From NCBI GenBank assembly GCA_964439265.1, contig CAYTOA010000021.1:3600-67599 (forward strand): a stretch of DNA of 64,000 nt, in the 5' to 3' direction. The notes below the pieces were generated by a model. It saw only the letters and a program-made list of their open reading frames with translations, searched no databases and was not told the origin of the DNA. The position numbers and the translations under genes were made by a program. The stretch comes from JAGVPT01 sp964439265. Its GTDB lineage: Bacteria; Bacteroidota; Ignavibacteria; UBA10030; UBA8401. Each line of letters starts with the position of its first letter. Position 1 is the first letter of the stretch. Positions 50,821 to 60,123 of this stretch are shown one piece after another.

Positions 50821-52074
50821 TTAACTGTTCATCGATTTAAGGAAATCTTTATTTTCCTTGGTTCCGCGCATCTTTTCCAGAAGGAATTCCATCGCTTCGA
50901 CAGGCGTAAACTCGCTCAGGAACTTCCGGAGGATCCAAACCCGATTCAACTCGTCCTCGCCCATCAGAATCTCTTCTTTCCGCGTTCCAGACCTGTTGAC
51001 GTCGACAGCCGGGAATATCCTCTTGTCGCTGAGCTTTCTGTCGAGTACGATTTCCATATTGCCCGTGCCTTTAAACTCTTCAAAGATGACCTCGTCCATC
51101 CTGCTGCCGGTCTCGACGAGCGCCGTCGCTATGATGGTCAAACTTCCGCCTTCTTCAATATTGCGCGCTGCGCCGAAGAATCTCTTCGGACGATGAAGCG
51201 CGTTCGCGTCCACGCCGCCAGAGAGGATTTTTCCGGAATGAGGAACCACCGTGTTGTGCGCACGTGCCAGACGTGTGATACTGTCGAGCAGGATCACGAC
51301 GTCGTGTTTCGCTTCTACTAATCGCTTGGCCTTTTCCAGCACCATGTCAGAGACCTGGACGTGACGCTCGGGCGGTTCGTCGAACGTCGAAGCAACGACC
51401 TCCGCGCTGACCGAACGTTCCATGTCCGTTACCTCTTCCGGCCGCTCGTCGATGAGAAGCATCATCAGCTTAACGTCGGGATGATTTCGAGTGATGCTGT
51501 TCGCCATTTTCTGGAGCAGAACAGTCTTGCCGGCTTTTGGCGGCGAAACAATCATACCGCGCTGCCCCTTGCCGATGGGTGAAAGCAGGTCGAGAATGCG
51601 CATCGCATACTCGCCCGGCGCCGTCTCCAGCTTGATGCGCTCGTTGGGGTAGAGGGGCGTCAGGTTGTCAAATAGGACTCTGTCGCGGATGGTATCGGGG
51701 TTCTCATCGTTCACCGCTTCAACCCGCAGCAGGGCAAAAAACCGCTCTCCTTCTTTCGGCGGACGGACCTGTCCGCTCACAGTGTCTCCCGTTCTTAAGC
51801 TGAATTTTTTGATTTGAGATGGCGAAACGTAAATATCGTCGGGGGAAGGAAGGTAGTTGTAGTCAACGGACCTCAGGAATCCGTACCCGTCGGGCAAGAC
51901 TTCAAGCACCCCCTTGCTGAACGTCAGCCCGTCCTTTTCTGTCTGGGCTTCCAGAATTTTGAAAATTAATTCCTGCTTACGTAAATCACTGTAGCCGGAA
52001 ATGCTGAGATCTTTTGCAATCTGATTAAGGTCAGCAATTTTTTTGGACTTCAATTCTGAAATGTCCATTGGCAT
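50821..52074 (-). CDS. rho: Transcription termination factor Rho
   Basis: A 417-residue RNA-dependent helicase. Domains: N-terminal SAP-like helix bundle (residues 1-45), the cold-shock RNA-binding domain (LEVLPDGYGFLRSVDYNYLP near 58), and the ATPase with Walker A VSPPKAGKTVLLQKMA near 180, DERPEEVTDMERSV, Walker B VVILLDSITRLARAHN near 265 and the Q/R loops (GGVDANALHRPKRFFGAARN). Length is normal. ATG at 52074 or two codons later. A strong promoter about 195 bases upstream and a good terminator bracket it as a single-gene transcript. Confidence 0.97.
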   Translation of the reverse strand: MPMDISELKSKKIADLNQIAKDLSISGYSDLRKQELIFKILEAQTEKDGLTFSKGVLEVLPDGYGFLRSVDYNYLPSPDDIYVSPSQIKKFSLRTGDTVSGQVRPPKEGERFFALLRVEAVNDENPDTIRDRVLFDNLTPLYPNERIKLETAPGEYAMRILDLLSPIGKGQRGMIVSPPKAGKTVLLQKMANSITRNHPDVKLMMLLIDERPEEVTDMERSVSAEVVASTFDEPPERHVQVSDMVLEKAKRLVEAKHDVVILLDSITRLARAHNTVVPHSGKILSGGVDANALHRPKRFFGAARNIEEGGSLTIIATALVETGSRMDEVIFEEFKGTGNMEIVLDRKLSDKRIFPAVDVNRSGTRKEEILMGEDELNRVWILRKFLSEFTPVEAMEFLLEKMRGTKENKDFLKSMNS

Positions 52075-52293
52075 GGTGCAGATATCCCTTCAAAAAAAAT
52101 TAGATTATTGAACTCGCGGAGAGGAAATTGTCACACAGATTGAATGTGCCTCAAAATGATACCGATGCTAGATTGCTTAAGGTCTGATAATTGGCAACAA
52201 ACGAGGTAATCTAGAAGTGTTATACTTAGAACAAAATCCCTTGTTACAAAAACTTCTTTATTAGCTGAAATATAGAGCTAAATGGTTTCATTG
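52075..52293 (-). promoter_or_regulatory. Long 5' leader of rho
   Basis: 219 bases between the folC stop and the rho ATG without an ORF. If transcription starts from the promoter at 52269-52297, the leader is about 185 nt. A second weaker pair (TTGTAA, 19 bases, TATAAC) lies inside it. Leaders of this kind are known to allow Rho to control its own mRNA in other bacteria; that function here is inference. Confidence 0.4.
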
Positions 52294-52297
52294 TCAA
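52269..52297 (-). promoter_or_regulatory. Strong candidate rho promoter
   Basis: Perfect TTGACA (52292-52297) and TATATT (52269-52274) with a 17-base spacer on the minus strand. The -35 box overlaps the last codons of folC. Confidence 0.7.
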
Positions 52298-53598
52298 GAA
52301 CTTTTTCGGCGCGGCAAGGCATAAAACTCTTGAAGTGCCTCGCCCGCAACATAGTGCGATCCGCAAATTAGTAACAAATCATCTTTCTTTTGAGTTCGCA
52401 TCGCTGCTCGAACGCCTTCGGCCACGTTTCCGCATAACCGTACCTGGCAATTCAAAGTACGAAAGATATCAGCGATGACTGTCGCCGATAACGCCCTCTC
52501 CATTTGTGGTTGAACTGCAAAAACGAAGGGCCGCAATGCGGAGAAAGACCGGATCATCGTCCTATAGTCTTTGTCCTTCATTACGCCGAAAACAAGGAGT
52601 AGCTTTCTGTAGCTGATCCCCTGCAGCGACGCAAGGGTTGCGCGGACAGCATCAGGGTTATGGCCTACGTCGAGGATTATTAATGGATGGTACCGGAGGA
52701 TTTCAAATCGACCGCGGATTCCGGTCAATCTCTGTAGTTGCTTAAACCCATGGTTGATAGCGTGAGCGGGCAGCGTAAAGCCATTCGACTGAAGGCATTC
52801 AATCACAGCGATGGCGGTCATTTCGTTCCTCACTTGATAGTCGCCGGCTAATGGAATCCGAATATCTTCATACGAACGCTTTTCCGACACAAAATCCACG
52901 GTCTGCATACTGCCTACTTCTGCCGGGCGACCCGCAGGCCGTATTGTTTCAATCGTGATGAGCCGGGAACGGAGCCGCTGCGCTATTCTCTTCAGTTCCA
53001 CCCGTGCATTCTTGCCCATTGTTCCAATGACAACGGGCTTTCCCCGCTTTATGATGCCCCCTTTTTCCATCGCGATTTTCCGCAGGGAACTGCCGAGCTG
53101 CTGCGTGTGATCTTTCCCGATGGAGGTTATCACCGAAACTTCAGGAATCAACACGTTCGTTGCATCGAGCCTTCCCCCCAATCCCGTCTCAACAACTGCG
53201 ACATCTACTTTCTCGTCCGCAAAGTATTTGAACGCAATGGCCGTTGTTGCTTCGAAGAACGTTGCTTTGGCAGTGTCGATGGCAGGACGAAAGAACTCAG
53301 TGTACCGGACAAGATCGGCATCCGAAATCATCTTTCCGTTGATTCGAATCCGTTCGTTGAATTTCATCAAATGGGGTGAGGTATACAGCCCGGTCCGGTA
53401 GCCGGCAGATTGAAGCACGGCGGCGATCATTGCCGCCGTCGATCCCTTTCCGTTCGTCCCTGCAATGTGAACTGAACGAAATCGTTTGTGAGGATCGCCG
53501 CAAGAATGAAGTATTGCACGGATATTGCGCAGACCGAGCTTCATTCCGAATGTCTGCAAGCTGTAGAGATATTCGAGGGTTGATCGGGTTGTCGGCAC
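52294..53598 (-). CDS. folC: Folylpolyglutamate synthase / dihydrofolate synthase
   Basis: A 434-residue Mur-ligase-like enzyme. The P loop HIAGTNGKGSTAAMIAAVLQ is near residue 45, followed by GLYTSPHLMKFNERIRINGK near 75 and GLGGRLDATNVLIPEVSVIT near 140; the C-terminal domain shows LIILDVGHNPDAVRATL. It joins glutamate to dihydropteroate and to folates. Start is a GTG at 53598 with no strong ribosome site. It follows pyrD by 27 bp. Confidence 0.93.
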   Translation of the reverse strand: MPTTRSTLEYLYSLQTFGMKLGLRNIRAILHSCGDPHKRFRSVHIAGTNGKGSTAAMIAAVLQSAGYRTGLYTSPHLMKFNERIRINGKMISDADLVRYTEFFRPAIDTAKATFFEATTAIAFKYFADEKVDVAVVETGLGGRLDATNVLIPEVSVITSIGKDHTQQLGSSLRKIAMEKGGIIKRGKPVVIGTMGKNARVELKRIAQRLRSRLITIETIRPAGRPAEVGSMQTVDFVSEKRSYEDIRIPLAGDYQVRNEMTAIAVIECLQSNGFTLPAHAINHGFKQLQRLTGIRGRFEILRYHPLIILDVGHNPDAVRATLASLQGISYRKLLLVFGVMKDKDYRTMIRSFSALRPFVFAVQPQMERALSATVIADIFRTLNCQVRLCGNVAEGVRAAMRTQKKDDLLLICGSHYVAGEALQEFYALPRRKSS

Positions 53599-53625
53599 GA
53601 ACGATGATCCAGATGGATGGAAAGA

Positions 53626-54567
53626 TCAGAGCCAGCTTTGGATGACAGAGGCACTGGCGTCGGCAGTACAGCTTCCTACGAGTTGCGAGACATCGTTGAT
53701 GGAATTTCTAGTGCAATATTCAGCAACACCTGTTGCGATCTCGGATGCCGATCGGGGGTTGATAAAATTTTGAGTACCGACCTGCACGGCACTCGCACCA
53801 ACAAGGAAGAATTCTACAGCATCTTCCCATGTCGCGATGCCTCCGATACCGAACACAGGAATCTTAACCGATTTGTAGACTTCGAAAACTTTCGCAAGTG
53901 CAATAGGTTTGATCGCAGGCCCAGAGAGTCCGCCGGTTACAGTTGAAAGTTTCGGTTTTCTTGTGCGGATGTTCACCGCCATTCCAATGAGCGTGTTGAT
54001 AACAGAAACTGCATCGGCTCCTTCAGTCTCTGCAGCACGCGCGAACTCGGAAATGTGAGTGACGTTCGGAGTAAGTTTGACAATGAGCGGCTTTTGAGTT
54101 CGTTTTCGCAGTTCCTTTGTAATGAGAGCTACTTTCCGCGGATCGGTCCCAAAGCTCAATCCCCCTTCCTTAACATTCGGACAAGAAACGTTAATCTCAA
54201 ATCCGTCGACCCGTTGATATGGGTCGAGCAATTCGAGCACGCCACAGTATTCTTCAACGGAGCTCGCTGCAATATTGGCAATAATTGCGCACGGATGGCG
54301 TGCAAGGGCGGGAATTTTTTCTTCGATGAACTTATGCACTCCGATATTCGCCAGGCCGATAGAATTCAGCATTCCACTCGCTGTTTCCGTGATTCGTGGG
54401 GGGGGATTTCCGTCCCTCGGTTTCATCGAAAGGGATTTCGTCATAATGCCGCCCAGGCGCTTTAGCTCTACCAACTCTGCAACCTCGTCACCGTATCCAA
54501 ACGTCCCCGAGGCAACAAAAATTCGATTATTAAAGCTGACGCCCCGCAGCGAATATATTTCGTTCAT
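53626..54567 (-). CDS. pyrD: Dihydroorotate dehydrogenase B, catalytic subunit
   Basis: A 313-residue FMN TIM-barrel enzyme of class 1B: NNRIFVASGTFGYGDEVAEL near residue 13, the active-site Cys in FEINVSCPNVKEGGLSFGTD near residue 128, and PVFGIGGIATWEDAVEFFLV near 240. It oxidises dihydroorotate to orotate in UMP synthesis and passes electrons to PyrK, encoded three bases upstream. Its presence alongside PreTA shows that the cell both makes and degrades pyrimidines. Confidence 0.95.
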   Translation of the reverse strand: MNEIYSLRGVSFNNRIFVASGTFGYGDEVAELVELKRLGGIMTKSLSMKPRDGNPPPRITETASGMLNSIGLANIGVHKFIEEKIPALARHPCAIIANIAASSVEEYCGVLELLDPYQRVDGFEINVSCPNVKEGGLSFGTDPRKVALITKELRKRTQKPLIVKLTPNVTHISEFARAAETEGADAVSVINTLIGMAVNIRTRKPKLSTVTGGLSGPAIKPIALAKVFEVYKSVKIPVFGIGGIATWEDAVEFFLVGASAVQVGTQNFINPRSASEIATGVAEYCTRNSINDVSQLVGSCTADASASVIQSWL

Positions 54568-54570
54568 AGA

Positions 54571-55347
54571 CTAGAATATAATATCGTGGACATCAAACAC
54601 CGGACCATCTTTACAGACTAACTTATACTTATTTTCGCCGTTCTCGGTTTCCACCGGACATCCCTGACATAGACCGATGCCGCACGCCATCTCGCATTCG
54701 AGAGCCGCATAGCACGCGATGTCTTCTTCAACGCAATAGTTCGCCAGGCCTCTCAGCATCGGTGTCGGGCCGCAGGAATAAACCCTCGGATGCACAACCG
54801 CATTCTCCGCCATGTAATTCTTCAGCAAATCCACTACTGTCCCTTGGAATCCCTCGCTTCCGTCGTCCGTGGCAACATGAACGTTGTCCAGACCCTGTCT
54901 GACGATCTGCGACGACGTCCGGGCGCCAAGGAACGTGACGACTTTTTTGAGATTTCCCAGGCGTGAGTTTAGAAAGGGAAGTGCTGCGACCCCCAAGCCG
55001 CCGGCCACGAACAATGCCGTTTCAAATTTTTCATCGTCGAAAGGAAACACACCCTTTCCCAGCGGTCCAAGAACATCGACCGTATCGCCGGTTTTTCTTT
55101 GCGACAACATCTTTGTGCCGATCCCGACAACATTGAAGATGATCGAAACGTTGTCCCCGTCGATTGAATAAATGCTGAACGGACGCCGAAGAAGAGGAAC
55201 CGCTGATTCCTCAGCACTGATGTTGACAAATTGACCAGGAAGCGCAGTGCATGAGATTGAAGAAGAGCGGAACGTAAGCTGGAAGATACCCGACGCAATT
55301 TCCTTAAGGGCAGTGATGAGAGCGTATTCTTGCACTATTTCGTTCAT
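54571..55347 (-). CDS. pyrK: Dihydroorotate dehydrogenase B, electron transfer subunit PyrK
   Basis: A 258-residue ferredoxin-reductase-like protein: FAD domain with RRPFSIYSIDGDNVSIIFNV near residue 55, NAD domain with ALFVAGGLGVAALPFLNSRL near 105, and a C-terminal [2Fe-2S] loop CEMACGIGLCQGCPVE ... LVCKDGPVF. It oxidises the PyrD reduced flavin with NAD+. The ATG at 55347 is taken as start, 19 bp after the preceding stop; a longer frame from 55404 overlaps the TPR gene and is rejected. Confidence 0.94.
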   Translation of the reverse strand: MNEIVQEYALITALKEIASGIFQLTFRSSSISCTALPGQFVNISAEESAVPLLRRPFSIYSIDGDNVSIIFNVVGIGTKMLSQRKTGDTVDVLGPLGKGVFPFDDEKFETALFVAGGLGVAALPFLNSRLGNLKKVVTFLGARTSSQIVRQGLDNVHVATDDGSEGFQGTVVDLLKNYMAENAVVHPRVYSCGPTPMLRGLANYCVEEDIACYAALECEMACGIGLCQGCPVETENGENKYKLVCKDGPVFDVHDIIF

Positions 55348-55366
55348 CGGGTATATTCGCCGGCGG

Positions 55367-57466
55367 TCAAGGCTGTTCTTTTGCGGGAAGTTTCGTCTTT
55401 GCATCTTCTACGGCCTTCTTTTCCGCCGCCTCCTTTCTTTTCTTCGCTGCCACCTCTTCGTCTGCTTTCCGCTGGGCCTCCTTCTTCTCATTGTCCTCTT
55501 CCTGCACCTTCGGTTTCACCGCAAGGGCAAATTGGGAAGAGGGATAAACGGCGATCAACCGCCTGTAGACAGCGCTTGCGCTATCGCTTTTATCCAACTT
55601 GTTTTCGTACAACCAGCCGATCGTGTACAATGCTTTCGGGCAGTACGGCGACGAACGATTATTCCTGACGATCCCATACAATATTGGCAATGCACTATCG
55701 GCATTGGGACCGTCAAAAAATCTTTCCGCGCGAATGTACAGCTCTTCGGCCGTATCTTTCCGGGCGACAAGGAGCGGTAATCCCAAACTTTTGCGCGATT
55801 CCTGAGCATATACAGATTCCGGATATCGGGTAATGACCTCAGAGTACAATGAATCAGCCTTACCTATTCCTTCTGACCCCGTAGTTTTGAAAACCTCCGC
55901 AAGGGTGAACAATGCCCGAGGGGCATATTCAGTCTCTCCCCCCTCATTAATGACCCGTTGATACCAGAATAATGCTGAATCTTGGCGTTCGAGTTCGAGA
56001 TAAAAAATGCCTGCAAGCTCGAAGTGCGATCTCACAATAGCACGACGGAGCGTGTCAATGGCGTGCGTTTCAGAAGTGAGAAGCCGGGCATCGGCTTCAC
56101 GCTTAACGGAATCGACCCGCATCAATGAATCCATCTGTGCCTGCGATTTGCCTGATATTTCTTTCGGACGAGCAGGTCTTATCGCGCCGAGAGAGAGCGC
56201 CATGGAACTATCGGTTGCATGAAGGGTGTCGGCGGCAAGCACCGCGGAATCGCGTTTTGCTCTTGCAATTTTGATCATTCCAATCAGGCTGTCATAACGA
56301 GCCATATCCGAATAGAGGATAAAATACTTCATGAAGGCGTCTCCCTTTTTCGCAGCGTCAGCAGTTATCAAGGAGGCGGGGAACTCGAGCTTTGCCCTGG
56401 CATAGTTAACACCAGCCTTCGCATAGTCTATTCGAACACGTTCGTAAAGTTTTCCAAGGTAGTAATACGCCCTCGCGGCATCATCGGTCTTTGCGTATGA
56501 AGTATCCACAAAAGAAAATTTGGCGATCGCATCATCGACCTTGCCTTGAGCCAAGTACACCCTTCCGATCTCGAGTTGAATTCTTGGAAAGTTCTCAAGA
56601 TTCTTTGCATTACTAAGAAAGCTTTCGAGGCGGCGCAAGGCCTCATCGTATTGTCGCGTGGCGGTAAGGATCTTTATGTGTTCAAATTTTGCAGCAAAGA
56701 ACGTTTCATACTCTGGACTAAAATCATCAACTTTCGTGAACGCTGACGCGGCTTTCTGGGTATCGCCCATCGCGATATAGCTGTATCCAATCTGCAATTG
56801 GGTTTCAGCGTTTACGCTGCCGTCAGTCGACGTCTCCAAGGAGCGCTGATAATTCGTCACCGCTTGTTCGTAGTCCTGGACGCGGAAATAATGCTTTCCG
56901 ATCGAAAGAGACGCCAGCCCCGCAATCTGCTTTTCATTTTTTTCGACGGCGTCAGCGTAAAGGCGCTCCAGCGATTGGACGCCCTCATCGTACCGTTTCT
57001 GCCGCAGCAGCGAACGGCCGTACCAGAGTTCGGCCTCAAACCGATAGTCGCTCAGCGGAAATTTTGCAAACATCTCCAGAAATTTCCGCTGAGATTTCAG
57101 ATCATCCCCCAGGTAATAATATGATTTCCCGATCATCAAGAGTGCATTGTCTACCCACTTGCTCGTGGGGTAGAAGGTCAGGAGCTTCGAGGCTTTTTCG
57201 ATCGCGAGATTGAGCTTGTCTTTGGCTGTCTGGGATAATTGCGGTTCTGTGATCTGCGAGACGGGTTTTCCTAATTCCAGCGCGCGAGCTGCGATGACCT
57301 CCTTTTCGGCATCATCGAAATCCGTTTGGGCATTGTAGTAGGTGTTGAAGTACGCGACGGTATTCACATACCGCTGGCTTACAAAACTCGCGCACGCATT
57401 GTACACTTGGCATCCTTCTGAGGAGAAGAGAAAGCCGGCGACTATGAGGAAATAATATTTGCGCAT
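55367..57466 (-). CDS. Large TPR lipoprotein resembling PorW/SprE
   Basis: A 699-residue protein with a signal peptide ending in LFSSEGC (a weak lipobox), then NTVAYFNTYYNAQTDFDDAE, a motif I associate with PorW/SprE-type lipoproteins of Bacteroidota type IX secretion and gliding, and at least ten tetratricopeptide-like repeats (residues about 90-400 and 510-660). The C-terminal 45 residues are a charged Lys/Glu/Ala coil. It probably scaffolds an envelope complex. No other T9SS gene is in the window, so the link is tentative. A TTGAAA/TATCTT promoter lies just upstream. Confidence 0.75.
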   Translation of the reverse strand: MRKYYFLIVAGFLFSSEGCQVYNACASFVSQRYVNTVAYFNTYYNAQTDFDDAEKEVIAARALELGKPVSQITEPQLSQTAKDKLNLAIEKASKLLTFYPTSKWVDNALLMIGKSYYYLGDDLKSQRKFLEMFAKFPLSDYRFEAELWYGRSLLRQKRYDEGVQSLERLYADAVEKNEKQIAGLASLSIGKHYFRVQDYEQAVTNYQRSLETSTDGSVNAETQLQIGYSYIAMGDTQKAASAFTKVDDFSPEYETFFAAKFEHIKILTATRQYDEALRRLESFLSNAKNLENFPRIQLEIGRVYLAQGKVDDAIAKFSFVDTSYAKTDDAARAYYYLGKLYERVRIDYAKAGVNYARAKLEFPASLITADAAKKGDAFMKYFILYSDMARYDSLIGMIKIARAKRDSAVLAADTLHATDSSMALSLGAIRPARPKEISGKSQAQMDSLMRVDSVKREADARLLTSETHAIDTLRRAIVRSHFELAGIFYLELERQDSALFWYQRVINEGGETEYAPRALFTLAEVFKTTGSEGIGKADSLYSEVITRYPESVYAQESRKSLGLPLLVARKDTAEELYIRAERFFDGPNADSALPILYGIVRNNRSSPYCPKALYTIGWLYENKLDKSDSASAVYRRLIAVYPSSQFALAVKPKVQEEDNEKKEAQRKADEEVAAKKRKEAAEKKAVEDAKTKLPAKEQP

Positions 57467-57487
57467 CGTTGTTCCGATCTTATGAGT

Positions 57488-57516
57488 AAGATAGACAAAT
57501 GGCGATTCTTTTTCAA
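57488..57516 (-). promoter_or_regulatory. Candidate promoter for the TPR lipoprotein operon
   Basis: TTGAAA (57511-57516) and TATCTT (57488-57493) are 17 bases apart on the minus strand, 22 bases before the ATG at 57466. It would drive the TPR lipoprotein, pyrK, pyrD and folC. Confidence 0.5.
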
Positions 57517-57605
57517 GGACAATGCCTTTAAACTTCAGCCCGCCTGTATTGTCATATACATATAACACACAACAGTGTACTACTCAATATATTGCTGGAG
57601 GATTT

Positions 57606-58076
57606 GTGAAACAATTTTTTGCTGTAATATTGGTCCTTGCCTGCTTTGGCATCGGTTACGCTCAGGACCCTTCGCCGGATCCCTCGATGAAGAAACCAAT
57701 GTCGCATATGAAAAAGGAAGATTTCATGGCGAAATTGAAGCTCACAGACGATCAGAAAAAACAAATGAAAGAATTGAAGTTCGAGACCGACAAAAAAGCA
57801 ATCGACCTTCGATCCAAACTGGAACTTTCGAGACTTGAATTGAGCAAGCTGCTTTCATCTGATACTCCTGATAAAGATGCAATCGAGAAGCAAATAAACG
57901 AAGTTGCAGCGAACGAAACCGCAGTGCATATGAACAGGCTCGACGGCTGGTTTGAGGCAAACAAAATACTGACGCCCGAACAGCAGAAACAGTGGCGCAA
58001 AGTCCTGCGGGAAGCGGCAATGGCGCAAATGGGAAAGGAACGATCTGAAAGAAGGAACGAGCATCATCGTCCTTGA
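57606..58076 (+). CDS. Spy/CpxP-like periplasmic protein
   Basis: A 156-residue exported protein: signal peptide (VKQFFAVILVLACFGIGYAQ), then an almost wholly helical domain with KLKLTDDQKKQMKELKFETD, LELSRLELSKLLSSDTPDKD and ILTPEQQKQWRKVLREA, where the LT-x-x-Q / LTPEQ motif pair marks the LTXXQ (Spy/CpxP/zinc-resistance) family of periplasmic chaperones and stress sensors. The start is a GTG with CTGGAGGA directly upstream. It is a single gene between divergent and convergent neighbours. The C-terminal end is rich in Arg and His. Confidence 0.82.
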   Translation: MKQFFAVILVLACFGIGYAQDPSPDPSMKKPMSHMKKEDFMAKLKLTDDQKKQMKELKFETDKKAIDLRSKLELSRLELSKLLSSDTPDKDAIEKQINEVAANETAVHMNRLDGWFEANKILTPEQQKQWRKVLREAAMAQMGKERSERRNEHHRP

Positions 58077-58101
58077 ATCCGGTTTCAGTCCTTGTCGAAA
58101 C

Positions 58102-58121
58102 GCAGCGGGACGGGGCGCTGC
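58102..58121. terminator. GC-rich hairpin between convergent genes
   Basis: GCAGCG (58102-58107) pairs with CGCTGC (58116-58121) in the 71-bp gap between the Spy-like gene and the hydroxyacid dehydrogenase, which converge here. No T run follows. Confidence 0.3.
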
Positions 58122-58147
58122 CTCGCTGCGCAGGCGACTCTGTTCAC

Positions 58148-59104
58148 TTAATAGCCTTTCGCCTTATCGACGGCGGTCATAAACGGAGTGCCGTCGAGAA
58201 ACCGTTTCAAGTTGTCGATAAATAATTCCGTGAGTAAGTGGTAATAGTGCGGGATTGGGCCGCCAACGTGAGGAGTAATAATAATATTCTTGGCGTTCCA
58301 GAGAGGATTATTTTTTGGTAGCGGTTCTTCTTCAAACGTATCGAGCGCTGCCGCCTTTATGGTTCCACGTTCCAGAGCCTTCATAAGGGCTTCGGCGTTG
58401 ACCGAAGCACCTCGTCCGAAGTTATAGAACACAGCATTCGCTTTCATCGCCGTGAACTCCTTCTCGCCAAACATTCTTGTCGTCTCGGGAGTCAGCGGGG
58501 TGACATTGACAACGTGATCGGAATTCTTGAGCAATTGTTCCAGTTGAGAAGGGGCTAAGACTTCGTCCACAAATTCCACAGGCCGGGGAGTCCGCTTGGT
58601 TCCAATCACCTTCATACCGAACGATTTTCCAACTTTGGCCATCGTGCCCCCGATGGATCCGAGACCGACGATGCCCAGTGTCTTCCCGGCAATCACATCG
58701 GATTCCTTGATCAGTGCGGTCGTCCACTCACTCTCTTTCTGGAGGTCATGGTAGGCAAATAATTTTCGGCTTATGCCGATCATAAGTCCAAAAAGGAGTT
58801 CCGTCATTTGAAATTTGTGCATCCCCCTGGAACAACACAATGTGACGTCGCTATGGAGCAGCTCGGGGTACAAGAATCGGTCTGCTCCCACCGTTGAGAT
58901 CTGCACCCATCGAAGTTGCGGCATGCGCAGGAACTGATCTCTCGGAATGTCACCGAAAAGAATTTCCGCGGAAGCGAAATGTTTCCTTGCTTCTTCGGCA
59001 GCCGGCGCATAGGTGACATCAATCATCGGCGATGTCCCGGTAATTCTTCGAAGTTGTGCGGGCGACAGCGCATATGTGATGAGGAGTTTATGAAGATGGT
59101 CCAT
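58148..59104 (-). CDS. D-2-hydroxyacid dehydrogenase (NAD-dependent)
   Basis: A 318-residue enzyme of the glyoxylate/hydroxypyruvate reductase group. NAD-binding TLGIVGLGSIGGTMAKVGKS near residue 143, the Arg/Glu/His catalytic set in FYNFGRGASVNAEALMKALE (near 225), LDTFEEEPLPKNNPLW and ITPHVGGPIPHYY (near 285). Substrate not determinable. It is encoded three bases after the ferredoxin-NADP reductase stop. Confidence 0.88.
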   Translation of the reverse strand: MDHLHKLLITYALSPAQLRRITGTSPMIDVTYAPAAEEARKHFASAEILFGDIPRDQFLRMPQLRWVQISTVGADRFLYPELLHSDVTLCCSRGMHKFQMTELLFGLMIGISRKLFAYHDLQKESEWTTALIKESDVIAGKTLGIVGLGSIGGTMAKVGKSFGMKVIGTKRTPRPVEFVDEVLAPSQLEQLLKNSDHVVNVTPLTPETTRMFGEKEFTAMKANAVFYNFGRGASVNAEALMKALERGTIKAAALDTFEEEPLPKNNPLWNAKNIIITPHVGGPIPHYYHLLTELFIDNLKRFLDGTPFMTAVDKAKGY

Positions 59105-59107
59105 CGA

Positions 59108-60106
59108 TTACTTCTTTGATTTCAAATCGCTGCTGTGCCCCGGGAAGAACCTGGCTTTGGGGTCGATAAATGATTTGATATTGTTCACGGCAATTGCCGC
59201 TTCTCCAAACCCGGTCGCAATAAGTTTGAGCTTCCCGGGAAAGGTGGCAATATCACCGGCCGCATAAATTCCGGGAATGTTTGTTTCCATTTTCGTCGAC
59301 ACCTTGATATCTCCCTTTTCAATTTCCAGTCCCCAATCACGAAGCGGCCCCAGGCTGGCGACAAATCCTAAATTGAGGAGAAGGTTGTCGACGTTGAGCG
59401 TCTCTGATTCATTCGTCCTGTTATTCTTGATCACGACCCGTTCGATCGAAGATCCGCCGACGATGGAATCAATCTCAAACCAGAGCTTGACCTCTGCCTG
59501 GGATGACATCAGTTTTTTCACGCTGTCTTCATGAGCACGGAATTCATCCCGGCGGTGAATCAGGGTAACATGTTTTGCCGTATCCTGCAGATTGAGTGCC
59601 CAGTCGACCGCGCTGTCGCCTCCTCCCACGATCAATAGATCCTTATTCTTGAAGATCGACTTGTCTCTCACAAAGTAATGGACGTACTTATTCTCCAAAG
59701 CATCCAATCCGGGGAAGTCGAGCCGCCGAGGCACAAACGCTCCGATGCCGACTGTAAGAAGCAGCGTCTTTGTGAAATGCTCTCCCCCGTTGTGCGTCGA
59801 TAATCTGAGTATCCTTTCCCCATCAACCTCTTCCGGGCGAAGCGACTCGACCTTTTGACCGAGACAGACGCTGGGTTTGTGAGAGAGTCCCTGTTCGATG
59901 AGATTTTTGGCAAGATCTTTTGCCACTACTTTGGGAAACCCTGCGACATCATAAATATATTTTTCAGGATATAACGCCGTCAGCTGGCCTCCCAATTCCG
60001 GGAGCGCGTCGATTATTTTCGTTTTCATGTGGCGAAGGCCGGCATAGAACGAGGCAAAGAGTCCTACCGGTCCGCCGCCGATGATCGTTATATCAAAAAT
60101 GTCCAT
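59108..60106 (-). CDS. Ferredoxin/flavodoxin-NADP+ reductase, thioredoxin-reductase-like
   Basis: A 332-residue flavoprotein with FAD-binding TIIGGGPVGLFASFYAGLRH at the N-terminus, LPELGGQLTALYPEKYIYDV, and NADPH-binding LLIVGGGDSAVDWALNLQ near residue 155. The redox-active CxxC of thioredoxin reductase is absent, which marks the YumC-type ferredoxin-NADP reductases of Chlorobium and Bacillus. It would balance ferredoxin and NADPH pools. The ATG at 60106 is preferred over a start four codons earlier. Confidence 0.9.
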   Translation of the reverse strand: MDIFDITIIGGGPVGLFASFYAGLRHMKTKIIDALPELGGQLTALYPEKYIYDVAGFPKVVAKDLAKNLIEQGLSHKPSVCLGQKVESLRPEEVDGERILRLSTHNGGEHFTKTLLLTVGIGAFVPRRLDFPGLDALENKYVHYFVRDKSIFKNKDLLIVGGGDSAVDWALNLQDTAKHVTLIHRRDEFRAHEDSVKKLMSSQAEVKLWFEIDSIVGGSSIERVVIKNNRTNESETLNVDNLLLNLGFVASLGPLRDWGLEIEKGDIKVSTKMETNIPGIYAAGDIATFPGKLKLIATGFGEAAIAVNNIKSFIDPKARFFPGHSSDLKSKK

Positions 60107-60123
60107 ATTTTGAAGCACAGAAT

